Part shown: in pieces, positions 62,878-64,000 of the stretch
How the letters are laid out: each line of letters starts with the position of its first letter
Position numbering within the stretch: the stretch's first letter is position 1
NCBI RefSeq assembly: GCF_006539505.1
Contig: NZ_BJND01000019.1
Span: forward strand, 1-64,000
Direction: 5' to 3'
DNA length: 64,000 bases
Source: Streptomyces spinoverrucosus
Lineage (GTDB): Bacteria > Actinomycetota > Actinomycetes > Streptomycetales > Streptomycetaceae
Position numbers and translations under genes: made by a program
Notes under the pieces: generated by a model
The model's input: only the letters and a program-made list of their open reading frames with translations
The model's database searches: none
Told to the model about the DNA's origin: nothing

Positions 62878-63209
62878 GCGGGTGCGTCCCTTCAGAGGCC
62901 TGGTCGGACGGATATGTGAATATCGTGCGCCATGTTGAACACGCTGCGCTGACAGAGTGCCGCTTTCGCCCTGATGAGGCGTCAGCCGGTCAGCCTGTTG
63001 GACGGAACGTAGGGGGCAAGCGCTTTCTAGTCAACGGTTTGCGCAGAAGACATTCGGCCACCCCTGGCGCGCCTGAAGAGCGGCCGGATGTGGCATGTGG
63101 GAGCGCTTCCATGGCGGCCGTGTGCATGTCACTGCCCGGTGCTCCCTCAGCGCTGCTCCGTCGATACGGCGTTCGATGACCTGCCGACGCATCCCGAAGG
63201 GACGACCAC
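62878..63209. other. Intergenic control region of the polysaccharide genes
   Basis: About 330 bp with no gene. It contains two LacI-type half-palindromes: GCAAGCGCTTTC at 63016-63027 and TGGGAGCGCTTCCA at 63098-63111. Confidence 0.6.
63098..63111. promoter_or_regulatory. CebR-like operator upstream of the esterase
   Basis: TGGGAGCGCTTCCA differs by one base from the CebR cellulose-utilisation consensus TGGGAGCGCTCCCA known in Streptomyces. It lies about 100 bp before the esterase start, so cello-oligosaccharide induction is plausible. A second LacI-type core, AAGCGCTTTC, is at 63018-63027. Confidence 0.65.
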
Positions 63210-64000
63210 GTGCCCGCCACCACCACCGGCAACGCCACCCGCAGACCACCGCGTTCGCTGCTCGTCGCGCTCTGCGGAACGCTCCTGCTGCTGCTCGCCG
63301 TTCTGCTCCTCGCACCCCCGCAGGCCTCCGCGCGCCCCGCCGCCCCCACTGCGGCGCTCACCGAGGTCACCGACTTCGGCAGCAACCCCAGCAACCTGCG
63401 GATGTACCTGTACGTCCCCGACAGCGTCACGCCCGACCCGGCGGTCCTGGTCGCCGTCCACTACTGCACGGGTTCCGGTCCGGCGATGTACTCCGGTACG
63501 GAGTACGCCTCGCTGGCCGACCGCTACGGCTTCATCGTCGTCTACCCGTCGGTGACCCGGGCCAGCAAGTGCTTCGACGTGTCCTCGCCGCAGGCGCTGC
63601 GCCGTGACGGCGGCAGCGATCCGGTCGGCATCAAGTCGATGGTCGACTGGGTGACGACGGCCTACGACGCCGATCCGAGCCGGGTCTACGTCACCGGCAT
63701 CTCGTCCGGCGCGATGATGACCAACGTCCTGCTGGGTGTCTACCCGGACGTGTTCGCGGCCGGCGCCGCGTTCGCCGGTGTCCCCTTCGGCTGCTTCGCC
63801 ACCACCGACGGATCCGAGTGGAACAGCGCCTGCGCGGGCGGCACCGTGTCCCGCACTCCCCAGGAGTGGGGCGACCTGGTCCGGGGCGCGTACCCCGGCT
63901 ACACCGGGCGCAGGCCTCGGATGCAGCTGTGGCACGGCACCGAGGACGACGTGCTGCGGTACCCGAACTTCGCCGAGGAGATCAAGCAGTGGACCGATGT
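63210..64000 (+). CDS. Secreted CE1/PHB-depolymerase-type esterase (3' end beyond the window)
   Basis: At least 263 aa from GTG 63210, with GAAGGGA upstream. Signal peptide (RRPPRSLLVALCGTLLLLLA, cleavage near ASARPA). CE1-type fold: MYLYVPDSVTPDPAVLVAVH, nucleophile Ser in VYVTGISSGAMMTNVLL, and QLWHGTEDDVLRYPNFAEEI with the Asp region. The last His and any carbohydrate-binding module lie past the window. Family members are acetylxylan or feruloyl esterases. Confidence 0.88.
   Translation, partial: MPATTTGNATRRPPRSLLVALCGTLLLLLAVLLLAPPQASARPAAPTAALTEVTDFGSNPSNLRMYLYVPDSVTPDPAVLVAVHYCTGSGPAMYSGTEYASLADRYGFIVVYPSVTRASKCFDVSSPQALRRDGGSDPVGIKSMVDWVTTAYDADPSRVYVTGISSGAMMTNVLLGVYPDVFAAGAAFAGVPFGCFATTDGSEWNSACAGGTVSRTPQEWGDLVRGAYPGYTGRRPRMQLWHGTEDDVLRYPNFAEEIKQWTD

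Overview
The window is high-GC actinobacterial DNA and almost certainly Streptomyces. Codon third positions are GC-rich and GTG/TTG starts are common. It holds Tat-exported enzymes, a LAL-type LuxR regulator, a terpene cyclase/P450 pair, a class F sortase, pectate lyases and many one-component regulators. No rRNA, tRNA, CRISPR array or complete insertion sequence was seen.

Layout. 0-6 kb: small regulator/oxidoreductase modules (SDR/TetR, DoxX with a mycothiol-type isomerase, MarR/pirin) with gene debris between them. 5.9-11.5 kb: an operon of three exported proteins (flavin amine oxidase, RidA-like protein, TolB-propeller amidohydrolase). 11.6-18.6 kb: a transmembrane Ser/Thr kinase, a LAL regulator, and a terpene cyclase preceded by a cytochrome P450. 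18.6-27.3 kb: housekeeping-like genes (DUF5997, LysR-type effector domain without HTH, HAD phosphatase, Lrp, FUSC membrane protein, CbiX-like protein, BadF-type kinase, uracil-DNA glycosylase) with a broken GH127 gene and a broken second ung. 27.3-28.96 kb: decayed DNA.

28.96-50.6 kb is the most interesting part, a catabolic island. It contains a glutamine-synthetase-like ligase, a P450 with its ferredoxin and ferredoxin reductase, an acetoacetate-decarboxylase-family enzyme, two aldehyde dehydrogenases, a class III extradiol dioxygenase, a fumarylacetoacetate-hydrolase-family enzyme, an APC permease, a gamma-glutamyl-GABA-hydrolase-type amidotransferase, a luciferase-like monooxygenase, TetR, MarR and LuxR regulators, a ribose-type ABC importer and a YtcJ-like amidohydrolase. 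The gene set looks like a Puu-type gamma-glutamylation route with a P450 system in place of the usual flavin oxidase, joined to a homoprotocatechuate-like meta-cleavage route. A 14-bp palindrome, GTTTG-N4-CAAAC, recurs before most of its transcription units. At three promoters it abuts or overlaps the -10 box, so the island looks like one regulon. The substrate is not known; an amine, perhaps aromatic, is inferred.

50.6-53.1 kb is a junction full of gene fragments (transposase ends, an amidase piece joined to an SDR piece, a 5'-truncated TetR gene against a 5'-truncated carboxylesterase). 53.5-64 kb returns to intact genes: MarR/SDR, a secreted protein with a class F sortase, a sialidase-like propeller, an Rv1733c-like membrane protein, an AidB-like acyl-CoA dehydrogenase, a PaaX-like regulator, and a plant-polysaccharide group (PL3 pectate lyase, PL1 remnant, CE1-type esterase running off the end).
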